A DNA stretch of 64,000 bases from Actinomadura craniellae. GTDB lineage: Bacteria; Actinomycetota; Actinomycetes; Streptosporangiales; Streptosporangiaceae. The first letter of the stretch is position 1, and each line of letters starts with the position of its first letter. The notes under the pieces are model-generated. The model did no database searches. It saw only the letters and a program-made list of their open reading frames with translations, and was not told the DNA's origin. A program made the translations under genes and the position numbers. The stretch covers positions 310,001-374,000 of the forward strand of contig NZ_QLYX01000005.1 of the NCBI RefSeq assembly GCF_003289645.1. The letters are read 5' to 3'. This document shows, piece by piece, positions 9,694-18,322 of the stretch.

Positions 9694-10752
9694 ATGAGCA
9701 AGAAGCCCACCCTGGCCGTGGTCGGCGCCACCGGCGCCGTCGGCACCGTGATGCTCGACATCCTGTCCACCCGCGAAGACGTCTACGGCGAGATCCGGCT
9801 GGTGGCCTCGCCCCGCTCGGCCGGTAAGAAGCTGACGGTGCGCGGCGAGGAGGTCGAGGTCGTCGCGCTGGCGCCGGAGGTCTTCGACGGCGTCGACGTG
9901 GCGATGTTCGACGTCCCGGACGCGGTGTCCGCGGAGTGGGCGCCGGTCGCCGCCGCCCGGGGTGCGGTCGCGGTCGACAACTCCGGTGCGTTCCGGATGG
10001 ACCCGGACGTGCCGCTGGTGGTGCCCGAGGTGAACGGCGAGCAGGCCCGCAACCGGCCGAAGGGCATCATCTCCAACCCCAACTGCACCACCCTGTCGAT
10101 GATCGTCGCGGTTGGGGCGCTGCACCGCCGGTACGGGCTGCGCGAACTGGTCGTGGCGTCCTACCAGGCGGCCTCCGGGGCCGGCCAGGAGGGCATCGAC
10201 GCGCTGTACGACCAGCTCGAGCGGGTCGGCGGCAACCGCGAGCTGGGCAACCGGGCCGGCGACGTCCGGGCCGCGGTCGGCGACGGGCTGGGCCCGTTCC
10301 CGGCGCCGCTGGCGATGAACGTGGTGCCCTGGGCGGGTTCGCTGAAGGACGGCGGCTGGAGCTCGGAGGAACTCAAGGTCCGCAACGAGTCCCGCAAGAT
10401 CCTCGGCCTGCCCGACCTGCGGGTCTCGGCGACGTGCGTCCGTGTCCCGGTGGTGACCACCCACTCCCTGGCCGTGCACGCGGTGTTCGAGCGCGAGACC
10501 GACCAGCGGGAGGCGCAGGCGCTGCTGGCCGGCGCGGCCGGCGTGGTCCTGGTCGACAACCCCGAGCTGCACGAGTTCCCGACCCCCGCCGACGTGGTCG
10601 GCACCGACCCCACCTGGGTCGGCCGGGTGCGCCGCTCGCTGGACGACGCCCGGGGCCTCGACCTCTTCCTGTGCGGCGACAACCTCCGCAAGGGCGCCGC
10701 CCTCAACACGGCCCAGATCGCCGAACTCGTCGCGGCCGAGTTCACCGGCTGA
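9694..10752 (+). CDS. asd: Aspartate-semialdehyde dehydrogenase
   Basis: Reduces aspartyl phosphate to the semialdehyde, the branch point to lysine and threonine. NADP-binding loop GATGAVG (11-17), catalytic Cys131 in SNPNCTT, and the substrate segment around [11 protein letters not shown]. The 352-residue length is normal. ATG 9694 has a purine-rich leader (GAGAGCGAAGTGAG); the reading frame is open further upstream but that part is not homolog-like. The stop TGA overlaps the next ATG by one base, so asd and the LysE gene are coupled. Confidence 0.95.
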   Translation: MSKKPTLAVVGATGAVGTVMLDILSTREDVYGEIRLVASPRSAGKKLTVRGEEVEVVALAPEVFDGVDVAMFDVPDAVSAEWAPVAAARGAVAVDNSGAFRMDPDVPLVVPEVNGEQARNRPKGIISNPNCTTLSMIVAVGALHRRYGLRELVVASYQAASGAGQEGIDALYDQLERVGGNRELGNRAGDVRAAVGDGLGPFPAPLAMNVVPWAGSLKDGGWSSEELKVRNESRKILGLPDLRVSATCVRVPVVTTHSLAVHAVFERETDQREAQALLAGAAGVVLVDNPELHEFPTPADVVGTDPTWVGRVRRSLDDARGLDLFLCGDNLRKGAALNTAQIAELVAAEFTG

Positions 10753-11381
10753 TGGTCGACGGGGTCCAGCTGCTGGCGTTCGCGGGAGTCTTCCAGCTCG
10801 GCGTGATGGCGCCCGGCCCGGACTTCGCGGTGATGGTGCGGAACTCGGCGCTGTCCGGGCGGACCGTGGGGATGGCGACCGCGTTCGGGATCGCCTCCGG
10901 GGTGTTCGTGTGGGCGATGGCCGCGGCGCTGGGCGTCGCTGCCCTACTGGCGGCATCGGCGACCGCCTACACGGTGGTCAAGCTGGTGGGCGCCGGTTAC
11001 CTGCTCTACCTGGGGGCGCGGGCCGTGCTGGCGGCGGTGCGCGGCGGCGGCCCGGCCCCGCGGGCGGATGAGCCGGAGCGGGGCCGGACCCTGTGGGCCG
11101 GCTTCCGGCAGGGGCTGCTGTGCAACGCGCTCAACCCCAAGGCAGCGGTCTTCTTCGTGGCGCTGATGCCGCAGTTCCTGCCGGCGTCCTCGGGCCTCGC
11201 GGACGTCCTGCTGCTGTCGCTGGTCGCGGTGGCGCTCGCCGCCCTGTGGTTCGTCCTGGTGGCCAATGTGGTGGGGGCGCTGCGCCGGTTCTTCGCCCGG
11301 CCCGCGGTACGGCGGCGCCTCGACGCGATCACCGGTTTCCTGCTGGTCGGCCTGGGCCTGAAACTCGTCGTGGACCGCTGA
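10752..11381 (+). CDS. LysE-family amino acid exporter
   Basis: A 209-residue membrane protein with about six hydrophobic segments and the LysE signature PGPDFAVMVRNSALSGR (21-37) near the first helix and CNALNPKAAVFF (about 129-140). The family exports basic or neutral amino acids with proton exchange. The start codon overlaps the asd stop, so the exporter is translated with the enzyme that makes the lysine/threonine precursor. A role in relieving lysine or threonine excess is inferred from this coupling; the actual substrate is not visible. Confidence 0.88.
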   Translation: MVDGVQLLAFAGVFQLGVMAPGPDFAVMVRNSALSGRTVGMATAFGIASGVFVWAMAAALGVAALLAASATAYTVVKLVGAGYLLYLGARAVLAAVRGGGPAPRADEPERGRTLWAGFRQGLLCNALNPKAAVFFVALMPQFLPASSGLADVLLLSLVAVALAALWFVLVANVVGALRRFFARPAVRRRLDAITGFLLVGLGLKLVVDR

Positions 11382-11397
11382 CCGGACGCCCGTCCGG
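11382..11397 (+). terminator. Hairpin directly after lysE-type gene
   Basis: CCGGACG (11382-11388) and CGTCCGG (11391-11397) form a 7-bp stem immediately after the stop codon. No U-tract follows, as is common in actinomycetes. Confidence 0.45.
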
Positions 11398-11461
11398 GGT
11401 ACCGGCCGTCCGCCACGGGATCAGGCGGGCCCGGGGCTGCCGCACCGCCTAGGGTGGCTGT

Positions 11462-12130
11462 GTGACGGAGCCGAGGGGCGGGCGGTCGGAGCAGACGCGA
11501 GCGGTGATCGTTGATACGGCGCTGCGGCTGTTCCGGGAGCGAGGGTACGAGGCGACGACGATGCGGGCGATCGCCAAGGAGGCCGGGGTCTCGGTCGGCA
11601 ACGCCTACTACTACTTCGGCTCCAAGGAAGAGCTGATCCAGGCGTACTACGACGAGTTGCAGGAGGCGCACAACGCCGCCTGCCGGGCGGTGCTCGACCG
11701 GGAGCGCGCGTTCGCGCCGCGGCTGCTGGGCGTGCTGCGCGCCCGGGTCGACACGATGGTGCCCTACCACCAGTTCGCCGGGAAGTTCTTCAAGTTCGCC
11801 GCCGAGCCGACCAGCCCGCTCAACCCGTTCAGCGCCGAATCCGGCCCGGCCCGGCAGTCGGCGCTGGCGGTCTACCGGGAACTGGTCGAGGGCTCCGACC
11901 TCAAGATCGAACCCGAGTTCCGGAAGGAACTGCCCGAACTGCTCTGGCTGTACTCGATGGGCATCGTCCTGTACTGGGTGCACGACAGCTCGCCGGGCTG
12001 CGCCAAGACCTACCTGCTGGTCGAGCGGACGGTGCCGCTGGTCGACCGCATGGTGTCGATGTCCCGCCTGCCCGGCTTCCGGTCCGTGGCCCGGGAACTC
12101 GTCGGCGTCATCCGCGACGTGCGCGCCTGA
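11462..12130 (+). CDS. TetR-family transcriptional regulator
   Basis: A 222-residue repressor-type protein. The HTH is at about 15-60: ALRLFRERGYEATTMRAIAKEAGVSVGNAYYYFGSKEEL holds the classic TetR helix pair, with YYYF at its end. The remaining alpha-helical part is a ligand-binding domain of unknown specificity. GTG start. It is convergent with the NAD(P)-binding protein gene and ends before a long hairpin. Target unknown; autoregulation is usual in the family. Confidence 0.9.
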   Translation: MTEPRGGRSEQTRAVIVDTALRLFRERGYEATTMRAIAKEAGVSVGNAYYYFGSKEELIQAYYDELQEAHNAACRAVLDRERAFAPRLLGVLRARVDTMVPYHQFAGKFFKFAAEPTSPLNPFSAESGPARQSALAVYRELVEGSDLKIEPEFRKELPELLWLYSMGIVLYWVHDSSPGCAKTYLLVERTVPLVDRMVSMSRLPGFRSVARELVGVIRDVRA

Positions 12131-12136
12131 GACCCG

Positions 12137-12202
12137 GCGAGAACCGGCCCGTGCCGGGACGGACCGCCTGCGCGTCCGGAGCCCCGTGCGGCCGGTTCTC
12201 GC
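12137..12202. terminator. Bidirectional terminator hairpin
   Basis: A perfect 13-bp inverted repeat (12137-12149 with 12190-12202) in the gap between two convergent genes. The loop is long (40 bases) and can itself fold. Confidence 0.55.
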
Positions 12203-12210
12203 GGGGCCGG

Positions 12211-12843
12211 TCAGCCGATCGAGACGACCGTCCGTGCCGAGGCCGGATTCTCCAGGAGGTTCAGCATGCAGTCGGCGACGTCGGCGCGGGACACCCTGGC
12301 CCGGCCGCCGACGTTGCGGTCCACGGCGGTCCGGTACTGGCCGGTGCAGGGTTTCCCGGTCAGCCGGGGCGGGCGGACGATCGTCCAGTCCAGGTCGGTG
12401 GCGCGGAGCGCGTCCTCCATTTTCCGGGTGTCGGCGAAGGGGTGCCGCAGCACGAGGCCGAGGAGCGGTTTCAGGACCCAGCGGACGAGCGGGGGGTCGC
12501 CGGGGCCAGGGTAGGCGCCGCTCGCGCTGACCACGATCAGCCGGTGCACGCCGTGGGACCGCATGGCCGCGATCGCGGCGGTCGTGGCGTCGGAGCAGAT
12601 TGAGGTGGGGCCGAGGTCGTGCGGGCCGAGCACGGAGAGCACCGCGTCCCGGCCCGCCACGAGCGGGCCGAGGGAGTCCGCCGTCAGGGCGGCGGCGACG
12701 GCCACCCCCAGCCGGGGGTGGGAGTCCACGGTGAGCCGCGCCGGGTCCCGGACGACGGCGGTGACGGTGTGGTCGCGTTCCAGGGCCTGGAGCACCAGCG
12801 GGGTGCCGGTGCGCCCGGTCGCCCCCAAGATCGTAATCTTCAC
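12211..12843 (-). CDS. NAD(P)H-binding (NmrA/SDR-like) protein
   Basis: A 210-residue Rossmann protein starting KITILGATGRTGTPLVLQAL, with the GxxGxxG dinucleotide motif at residues 7-13 and a conserved DLDWTIVRPPRLT segment near 140. Such atypical SDR proteins act as NAD(P)H-dependent reductases or redox sensors; no catalytic YxxxK is evident. GTG start, with a palindromic element 20 bases upstream. It resembles the second NAD(P)-binding gene at 18323, which is next to a MarR regulator. Confidence 0.82.
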   Translation of the reverse strand: MKITILGATGRTGTPLVLQALERDHTVTAVVRDPARLTVDSHPRLGVAVAAALTADSLGPLVAGRDAVLSVLGPHDLGPTSICSDATTAAIAAMRSHGVHRLIVVSASGAYPGPGDPPLVRWVLKPLLGLVLRHPFADTRKMEDALRATDLDWTIVRPPRLTGKPCTGQYRTAVDRNVGGRARVSRADVADCMLNLLENPASARTVVSIG

Positions 12844-12862
12844 GACATGTCACCCTTCGTCG

Positions 12863-12878
12863 ATGAGTGATAACTCAT
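12863..12878. promoter_or_regulatory. Palindromic operator candidate
   Basis: ATGAGTGATAACTCAT is a 6-bp inverted repeat around GATA, 20 bases upstream of the NAD(P)-binding protein gene. It is AT-rich in a GC-rich setting. Size and position fit a repressor site; the regulator is unknown. Confidence 0.4.
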
Positions 12879-12915
12879 TGTAGAAAGGTGGGGTTCGCCG
12901 GGCAGCGCCGGCCGG

Positions 12916-14679
12916 TCAGTCCATGCCGAGGTGCCGTCGGGCGAAGTCGATCTCGGCGGCCATCTGGGTGATGCGCTCCTCCACGACCAGGGAACCGTGG
13001 CCGGCGTCGTAGCGGTAGACCTCGTACGGCTTGCCGAGCTCGGCCAGCCGGGCCAGGTAGTTGTCGATCTGCCGGATCGGGCAGCGCGGGTCGTTCTCGC
13101 CGGCCAGGACCAGCACGGGCGCCTTGACCCGCTCGACATAGGTGATCGGCGACGACTCGCGGTACCGGTCGGGCACCTCCGCGGGCGACCCGCCGAACAG
13201 CGACCGGTCGAACGCCTGGAGCGCCTCCATCTCGTCCTCGTAGGCGGCCACGTAGTCGGCGACCGGCACCGCGGCCACCCCGACCGTCCAGTCACCGGGC
13301 CGGGTGCCGAGCCCGAGCAGGCTGAGGAAACCGCCCCAGGAGCCGCCGGTGAGCACCAGCCGCGCCGGGTCGGCCAGCCCCGCGGCCACCACGTGGTCGC
13401 GGACGGCCGTGATGTCCTCGATCTCGGTCAGCCCGACCCGGCCCTCGATGGCGTCGCGCCAGTGCGACCCGTAGCCGGTGGAGCCCCGGTAGTTGACCCG
13501 GACCACCGCGAAGCCATGGTCGACCCAGGCCGCCACGACGGGCGAGAAGGAGTCGTCGTCCTGCGCGGTCGGGCCGCCGTGGACGTCGAAGACGGTGGGG
13601 TACGGGCCGTCCCCGGCGGGCCGGGACACCAGCGCGTGGATCCGGCCGCCGGGGCCGTCCACCCACAGGTCCTCGACCGGCACCGACGGCGGCGCGACCG
13701 GGCCGGGCGGGGTCAGCACCACGGCACCGGAGGTGGAGCGGATCACCGGCGGGGAGGCCGCGTCGGACCAGGAGTACTCGATGGTCCCGTCGGGCCGGGC
13801 GGTGGCCCCGCCGAGCACCCCGCGCGGGGTGTCGACCCGGGTCAGCGCGCCGGTGGCCAGGTCGTGGCGGTACAGCTGGTCCCGGGCCTCGTGCGAGTGG
13901 GAGATCAGCAGCGCGGTGGCGTCGGGGTACCAGTCGGCGCCGACCTCGCCGGGCAGATCGAGGACGATCTCCTGCTCGGTGCCGGCGACCGGGTCCCAGA
14001 CCAGCAGCTCGGGACGGCCGCGCCGCTCGTGGCTCACCAGCAACCGGGAGTCGCCGGCCACCGGGGCGAAACCGAGGCCGTCGAGGCCCTTGCCCGAGCC
14101 GTCCCACAGGTCGGCGACCGGGGAACCGTCCGGCCGTACCACGCGCAGCGCCAGGTGCCGGCTGTCGCCGTGCTCGCTGTGGTTGATCGCGAGCAGGGTC
14201 TCGTCCCGGGACAGGCCGACCAGGTGCGCGTCCTCGGCGTGCTCGTACACCGTCGCGGGCGCGGCGCCGGGCGGGCACAGGTGGATCGAGGTGCCGTGCT
14301 CGCCGCTGCGCCCGACCACCGCCAGCCCGCTGCCGCCGACGGCCAGCCCGGCCGGGTAGGAGGGGGCGAGCGCGGGGACGGCGGGCTCGTCGGCGCCGCC
14401 CTCGAACGGCTGGCGCATCCAGACGCCGAACTCGTCGCCGTCGGTGTCGGCGAACCACCAGATCGACCGGCCCGAACGTTCGACACCGCCCATCCAGGTG
14501 CCGTTGGGTCGGTCGGTGACCTGCCGCCGGGTGTCGGTGGTGCGGTCCCAGGCGTAGATCTCCCAGGTACCGGTGACGTTCGACCGGTACACGCAGCGGT
14601 GCGGTGCGTCGTCCGCCCAGCCGGGCAGGCTCACCCGGGCCGCCCGGAACCGGGCCTTCCAGCGCTCGTCGTCGACCAT
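12916..14679 (-). CDS. S9-family prolyl oligopeptidase-type serine peptidase
   Basis: A 587-residue cytoplasmic (no signal peptide) peptidase. The N-terminal part (1-330) is a beta-propeller-like region rich in WD/DG turns; the C-terminal alpha/beta hydrolase holds the catalytic triad Ser447 in GGSWGG, Asp530 in AGENDPR and His561 in DAGHGS, plus the oxyanion segment DVHGGPTAQ near 365. The family cleaves short peptides, often after proline, or works as an acylaminoacyl peptidase. The ATG at 14679 is chosen because the product then begins like homologs; the open frame extends further but into non-homologous sequence. Confidence 0.9.
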   Translation of the reverse strand: MVDDERWKARFRAARVSLPGWADDAPHRCVYRSNVTGTWEIYAWDRTTDTRRQVTDRPNGTWMGGVERSGRSIWWFADTDGDEFGVWMRQPFEGGADEPAVPALAPSYPAGLAVGGSGLAVVGRSGEHGTSIHLCPPGAAPATVYEHAEDAHLVGLSRDETLLAINHSEHGDSRHLALRVVRPDGSPVADLWDGSGKGLDGLGFAPVAGDSRLLVSHERRGRPELLVWDPVAGTEQEIVLDLPGEVGADWYPDATALLISHSHEARDQLYRHDLATGALTRVDTPRGVLGGATARPDGTIEYSWSDAASPPVIRSTSGAVVLTPPGPVAPPSVPVEDLWVDGPGGRIHALVSRPAGDGPYPTVFDVHGGPTAQDDDSFSPVVAAWVDHGFAVVRVNYRGSTGYGSHWRDAIEGRVGLTEIEDITAVRDHVVAAGLADPARLVLTGGSWGGFLSLLGLGTRPGDWTVGVAAVPVADYVAAYEDEMEALQAFDRSLFGGSPAEVPDRYRESSPITYVERVKAPVLVLAGENDPRCPIRQIDNYLARLAELGKPYEVYRYDAGHGSLVVEERITQMAAEIDFARRHLGMD

Positions 14680-14698
14680 GGTCCAAGTATCGCGGAGC

Positions 14699-14730
14699 GG
14701 CGGGGCCGCTCCGTCCGGAACGGCCCCGCC
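14699..14730 (-). terminator. Terminator hairpin of the 14736 gene
   Basis: A perfect 10-bp GC stem (14699-14708 with 14721-14730) just downstream of the leftward secreted-protein gene and ahead of the peptidase gene. Confidence 0.6.
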
Positions 14731-14735
14731 GGAGG

Positions 14736-15866
14736 TCAGCGGACGAGCCTGAAGATCGCCCCGGTGTTGTGGACGACTGGGTCGACTGCCTGCAGCAGGC
14801 CCACGCCGTAGACCTGCCGGGTGCCGGGGACCAGGGCCAGGTCGTAGAGGGCCGGTACCGTTCCCGCCGGTGTGGTGACCGCGGCGGTGGTCCAGACGCC
14901 GCCTCCCGAGCGATGCCTGATCACCTGTGGTTCCTCGGGTCCCGGGCGGGCGGCGAACCAGAAGCCACGCCGCCCGTCCGGGGTGATCTTGTCGATGGCG
15001 CCCGCCCCGGGGACGTCCACCCGCCGCCACCGAGTCCCGTTCCAGCGGATCAGCACCGGTTGCTGGGTGGAGACCTCGTTCTCGGTGCGGCTCACGGTGC
15101 CGGTGACCCACACGTCCTGGGCGGAGCGGGCCACGATTCCGCTGAGGAAGACGCTCTGGGAGGTGCCGGTTGCGTCGCTGTAGGGGATGTCGGGTGGCAA
15201 CACGTCCCCGGTCGGTACCTCCTGCCAGGAGGTGCCGTCGTAGTGGACGACGGTCCTGGTGTCGCCCGAGGCGCCACGGGCGATGCCCCAGATGTCGGTC
15301 GGTGACACGTCGCTCGCCTTAATGATCGCGAAGGGCGTCTCCATCTTCGTCCAGGTGGCGCCGTCGTAGTGCCAGGTGCCGGCACCCCAGTCCCGGCCGT
15401 GGGCGCCGAAGACCCACACGTCCGACGGGCCGAGCACGGTGATCCCGGTGACGTCACCGACCTCCCAGCGGCCGGCGACGTTCCACTGCGCGCCGTCCCA
15501 CCGCAGGGCGTAGGAGGGGCCGCCCTCCTCCCCGCCGATCGCCCACACGTCGGTCGGGGACAGCGCGTCGCCCGCGGTGAGCACGCCCGTCAGGCCGGTC
15601 GGGGTGGCCACCCTGCGCCAGGCCGAGCCGTTCCAGCGGAGGCTGAGCGGGCGGCTCCGGTAGTCCTGCTGGGGCCTGGTGCCGGTGAGCGCCCAGACGT
15701 CGCGCCGGGTCACCGGGACGACGCCGTAGATCACCTGGCGGTCCACCTGGTGGACGACCTCCCAGGTGAGGGCGTCGGCCGAGGCGGAAGGGGCCAGGGC
15801 GCCCACCGAGGCGAGGCCGATCGCCACGGCGACGGCGCCGCGGCTCAGCTGCCGGGTCAGGATCAT
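14736..15866 (-). CDS. Secreted beta-propeller-like repeat protein, copy 1
   Basis: A 376-residue exported protein. The signal peptide MILTRQLSRGAVAVAIGLAS ends about residue 31 (PSASA-DA). The mature part carries recurring blades of the form RWNG-x-W-R-V followed by S-x-x-DVWAIG or DVWVFGA, about one per 45-50 residues, which suggests a secreted propeller similar to sialidase/Kelch folds. The ATG 15866 follows GGAGATCC. The neighbour at 15997 is a close paralog in the same direction (roughly two-thirds identical), so this is a tandem duplication. Function unknown; an extracellular binding role is plausible. Confidence 0.75.
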   Translation of the reverse strand: MILTRQLSRGAVAVAIGLASVGALAPSASADALTWEVVHQVDRQVIYGVVPVTRRDVWALTGTRPQQDYRSRPLSLRWNGSAWRRVATPTGLTGVLTAGDALSPTDVWAIGGEEGGPSYALRWDGAQWNVAGRWEVGDVTGITVLGPSDVWVFGAHGRDWGAGTWHYDGATWTKMETPFAIIKASDVSPTDIWGIARGASGDTRTVVHYDGTSWQEVPTGDVLPPDIPYSDATGTSQSVFLSGIVARSAQDVWVTGTVSRTENEVSTQQPVLIRWNGTRWRRVDVPGAGAIDKITPDGRRGFWFAARPGPEEPQVIRHRSGGGVWTTAAVTTPAGTVPALYDLALVPGTRQVYGVGLLQAVDPVVHNTGAIFRLVR

Positions 15867-15964
15867 GGATCTCCTTCGGGGAGGGAACCGCAAGAAGATG
15901 ATCTTGCCGACCCAATGAAGCACACGGGTCGGACATCCCGGCCGCCCGTACCCGCCCGGCGACG

Positions 15965-15989
15965 GGGCCGCCCCGTCCGGGGGCGGCCC
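15965..15989 (-). terminator. Terminator hairpin of the 15997 gene
   Basis: GGGCCGCCC (15965-15973) pairs with GGGCGGCCC (15981-15989), placed 8 bases past the stop of the leftward gene. Confidence 0.55.
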
Positions 15990-15996
15990 TGCCGGA

Positions 15997-17130
15997 TCAG
16001 CGGACGAGGCCGAAGACCGCCCCGTCGGAGGATCCCTGGTCGGCCGGGCGCAGTTCGCCCGAGCCGACGGCCTGCCGGGTGCCGGGGATCAGGGCCAGGT
16101 CGGAGAAGGACGGGGTCAGACCCGCCGGCACGGTGACCGTGGCGGTGCTCCAGACGCCGCCAGCCGACCGGTGCTTGATCGTCTCGGGTCCCTCCGCCGG
16201 GCGGGAGAGGAACCAGAAGCCGCGCCCGCCGTCAGGGGTGATCTCGCCGAGCGCGCCCGTCTCCGGGGCGCCCACCCGCCGCCACCGCGTTCCGTTCCAG
16301 CGGATCAGTACCGGTTGCTCGACGAAAGTCTCGTTCTCCAGGCGGTTGACGGTACCGCTGACCCACACGTCCTGGGCGGAGCGGGCCACGATGCCGGTGA
16401 GGAAGACGCTCTGGTAGGTCCCGGCCTCTTCGTCGAAGGGGATCTCGGGGGGCAGCGCGTTCCCGGTCGGGATCTCCCGCCAGGCGGTGCCGTCGTAGTG
16501 CGCGACGGTGCGGGAGTCGCCCGTGGCGCCGCGGGCGATGCCCCAGATGTCGTTCGCGGACACCTTGCTCGCCCTGCGGACCGAGAAGGGTGTCTCGACC
16601 TGCGTCCAGGTGGTGCCGTCGTAGTGCCAGGTGCCCGCGCCGGCGCTGCCACCGGATGCGCCGAAGACCCACACGTTCGTCGGGCTGATCGCGGTGACGC
16701 CGGTGAGCTGGCCGCTCTCCCAGCGCCGGGCGACGTTCCACCGGGTGCCGTCCCAGCGCAGGGCGTAGGACTCGCCGTCGTCCTCGCCTCCGATGGCCCA
16801 CACGTCGGTCGGGGACGGCGCGTCGCCCGCGGTGAGCACGCCCGTCAGCCCGGCCGGCGTGGGCACTTCGCGCCAGGCCGAGCCGTCCCAGCGGTGGGTG
16901 ACCGGGTGGCTCAGGTTCGGTCGGGCGGGGTCGCTGCCGGCCAGCGCCCAGATGTCGCGCCGGTTCACCGGGAGGACGGCGTTGATCCGGTCGTACTCGG
17001 ATTGGTCGAAGGTCTGGACGACCCGCCAGGTGAGTGGGGCGGCCGAGGCGGGCAGGGCCGAGGTGCCCACCACGGTCAGGCCGATCGCCACGGCGGCGAT
17101 GCCGTGGCCGAGGCGCCGGGTCAGGATCAT
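15997..17130 (-). CDS. Secreted beta-propeller-like repeat protein, copy 2
   Basis: A 377-residue paralog of the product of the 14736 gene: the same start MILTRRLGHG, a signal peptide ending near residue 31, and the same succession of W-x-G/DVWAIGG/DVWVFGA/DIWGIARGA blades. Both copies keep QPVLIRWNGTRWRRV near 270. Each has its own terminator and its own GGAGATCC leader, so they are separate transcription units. Divergence is concentrated in loops, which fits two related but not identical ligands. Function unknown. Confidence 0.75.
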   Translation of the reverse strand: MILTRRLGHGIAAVAIGLTVVGTSALPASAAPLTWRVVQTFDQSEYDRINAVLPVNRRDIWALAGSDPARPNLSHPVTHRWDGSAWREVPTPAGLTGVLTAGDAPSPTDVWAIGGEDDGESYALRWDGTRWNVARRWESGQLTGVTAISPTNVWVFGASGGSAGAGTWHYDGTTWTQVETPFSVRRASKVSANDIWGIARGATGDSRTVAHYDGTAWREIPTGNALPPEIPFDEEAGTYQSVFLTGIVARSAQDVWVSGTVNRLENETFVEQPVLIRWNGTRWRRVGAPETGALGEITPDGGRGFWFLSRPAEGPETIKHRSAGGVWSTATVTVPAGLTPSFSDLALIPGTRQAVGSGELRPADQGSSDGAVFGLVR

Positions 17131-17452
17131 GGATCTCCTTTGCAGGTGAATCGGGCCGTATCGAAAAGGCGGTACTGCCTGATCAATAAAGCAGAGGAGC
17201 GTGACGATTTAGCGTTTTGTCCTTATATGGCCAGATAGGGGGACCGGGGGCTCACTGGAACTGCCGACCCGTTCGGGGTGCGAAGCGGCGTCCGGCCGCC
17301 CGGCCCGGGCGGTCCGCCCGCCGCGGCGCTCTGCAACGCGTGCCGACGTGGTCACCGAACGAAGTTCCGGATCCGTTCCGGGCTCGCCGGCGTCTCATTC
17401 ACCGTTGGCGGGAACGGCCGGGGGCCGCCCGATGATCCAGAGTGGGGAACCG
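17131..17452. other. Intergenic region, AT-richer promoter segment
   Basis: The part from 17150 to 17240 is much richer in A+T than its surroundings and likely holds the promoter of the leftward secreted-protein gene. The rest (17240-17450) is GC-rich with no convincing reading frame. Confidence 0.4.
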
Positions 17453-17674
17453 ATGTCCAAAGCTCGTTTCGCGGCGTTCGCCGTCGTCGTCACCGTGGCC
17501 GGGGCGGGGCTGACCGCGTGCGGGGGCGACCGCTGGTGCGAGTTCGACGCCACCGACACCAAGGTCGCCGACAGCTACTGCAAGGCGGGCACTCCGGGGT
17601 ACGAGTGGGAGCCCGACTCCGACGGCAAGACGAAGGTGAAGAAAAAGAAGAAGTCCTCCAGCAAGCGCCACTAG
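17453..17674 (+). CDS. Small lipoprotein
   Basis: A 73-residue protein with a lipoprotein signal peptide (MSKARFAAFAVVVTVAGAG, lipobox LTAC with Cys23). The mature part is acidic then ends in a run of lysines (KVKKKKKSSSKRH), giving a strongly basic tail that could contact the envelope or nucleic acid. It has no recognised domain. ATG 17453 is chosen because the signal peptide begins there. It converges with the membrane protein gene at 17682 with 7 bases between the stops. Confidence 0.6.
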   Translation: MSKARFAAFAVVVTVAGAGLTACGGDRWCEFDATDTKVADSYCKAGTPGYEWEPDSDGKTKVKKKKKSSSKRH

Positions 17675-17681
17675 GCACCTG

Positions 17682-18263
17682 TCAGCCGCCCAGGTCCTCC
17701 CGGCTCCGGTCCAGGCCGAGCCGGGCGGCACGGCGGGCGGGGCCCGGCCCCAGCATCCTGAGGACGATGCCGGGCGGGTTGTCCGAGACGTAGTCGAGGT
17801 CGGCGGACACCGTCGAGAGGCCGCACACCTTCGCCACCAGGCGGTCGACCCGGTAGATGTTCAAAGCGGAGACCACCAGCGTCACCGGCAGGAAAATCAC
17901 GTAGGCGAGCAGCAGGCCGAGGAGGAACGGCAGGCCCCGGCCCAGCAGGCTCACCAGCACGTGCAAAGTGCCAATGGCGGCAAGCACCCCGAAGACGGCC
18001 GTCTGCAGCACGATGCCCTTCCTCAGCGCGATCATGGCTGCCACGTAGGCCAGTTCCGCCTCCTGGACCGGCGGCGGGAGGTCATCGAACCTCGGGTCGA
18101 TCCATACCTTGGATCGCCGACCCGAGAAGAAGACCATCACGCCTTCGGGCTGCCATGACGGCACCGACCGGTACTTGATCTTCGGGGGGCGAACTCCGAA
18201 CCTCGCCGCCATGTCGGCCATCCGGGCGTCGTGCGGGCGGGTGACCGAGAGATCGTCGGGCAC
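17682..18263 (-). CDS. Membrane protein resembling an inactive M48/M56-type peptidase
   Basis: A 193-residue protein with two or three hydrophobic segments (about 85-135). The stretch KVWIDPRFDDLPPPVQEAE followed by LAYVAAMIAL resembles the segment of M48/M56 membrane peptidases in which the zinc helix reads A-HE-x-x-H, but here it reads EAELAY, so the zinc ligands are missing. I read this as a pseudoenzyme relative; another unrelated DUF family is possible. GTG start at 18263. Convergent with the small lipoprotein gene. Confidence 0.5.
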   Translation of the reverse strand: MPDDLSVTRPHDARMADMAARFGVRPPKIKYRSVPSWQPEGVMVFFSGRRSKVWIDPRFDDLPPPVQEAELAYVAAMIALRKGIVLQTAVFGVLAAIGTLHVLVSLLGRGLPFLLGLLLAYVIFLPVTLVVSALNIYRVDRLVAKVCGLSTVSADLDYVSDNPPGIVLRMLGPGPARRAARLGLDRSREDLGG

Positions 18264-18322
18264 GGCCGACCTCCTGCCGTGGGGGGAGACGACCGGATCA
18301 TGGCACGGCGTGCCCGCCGCCG

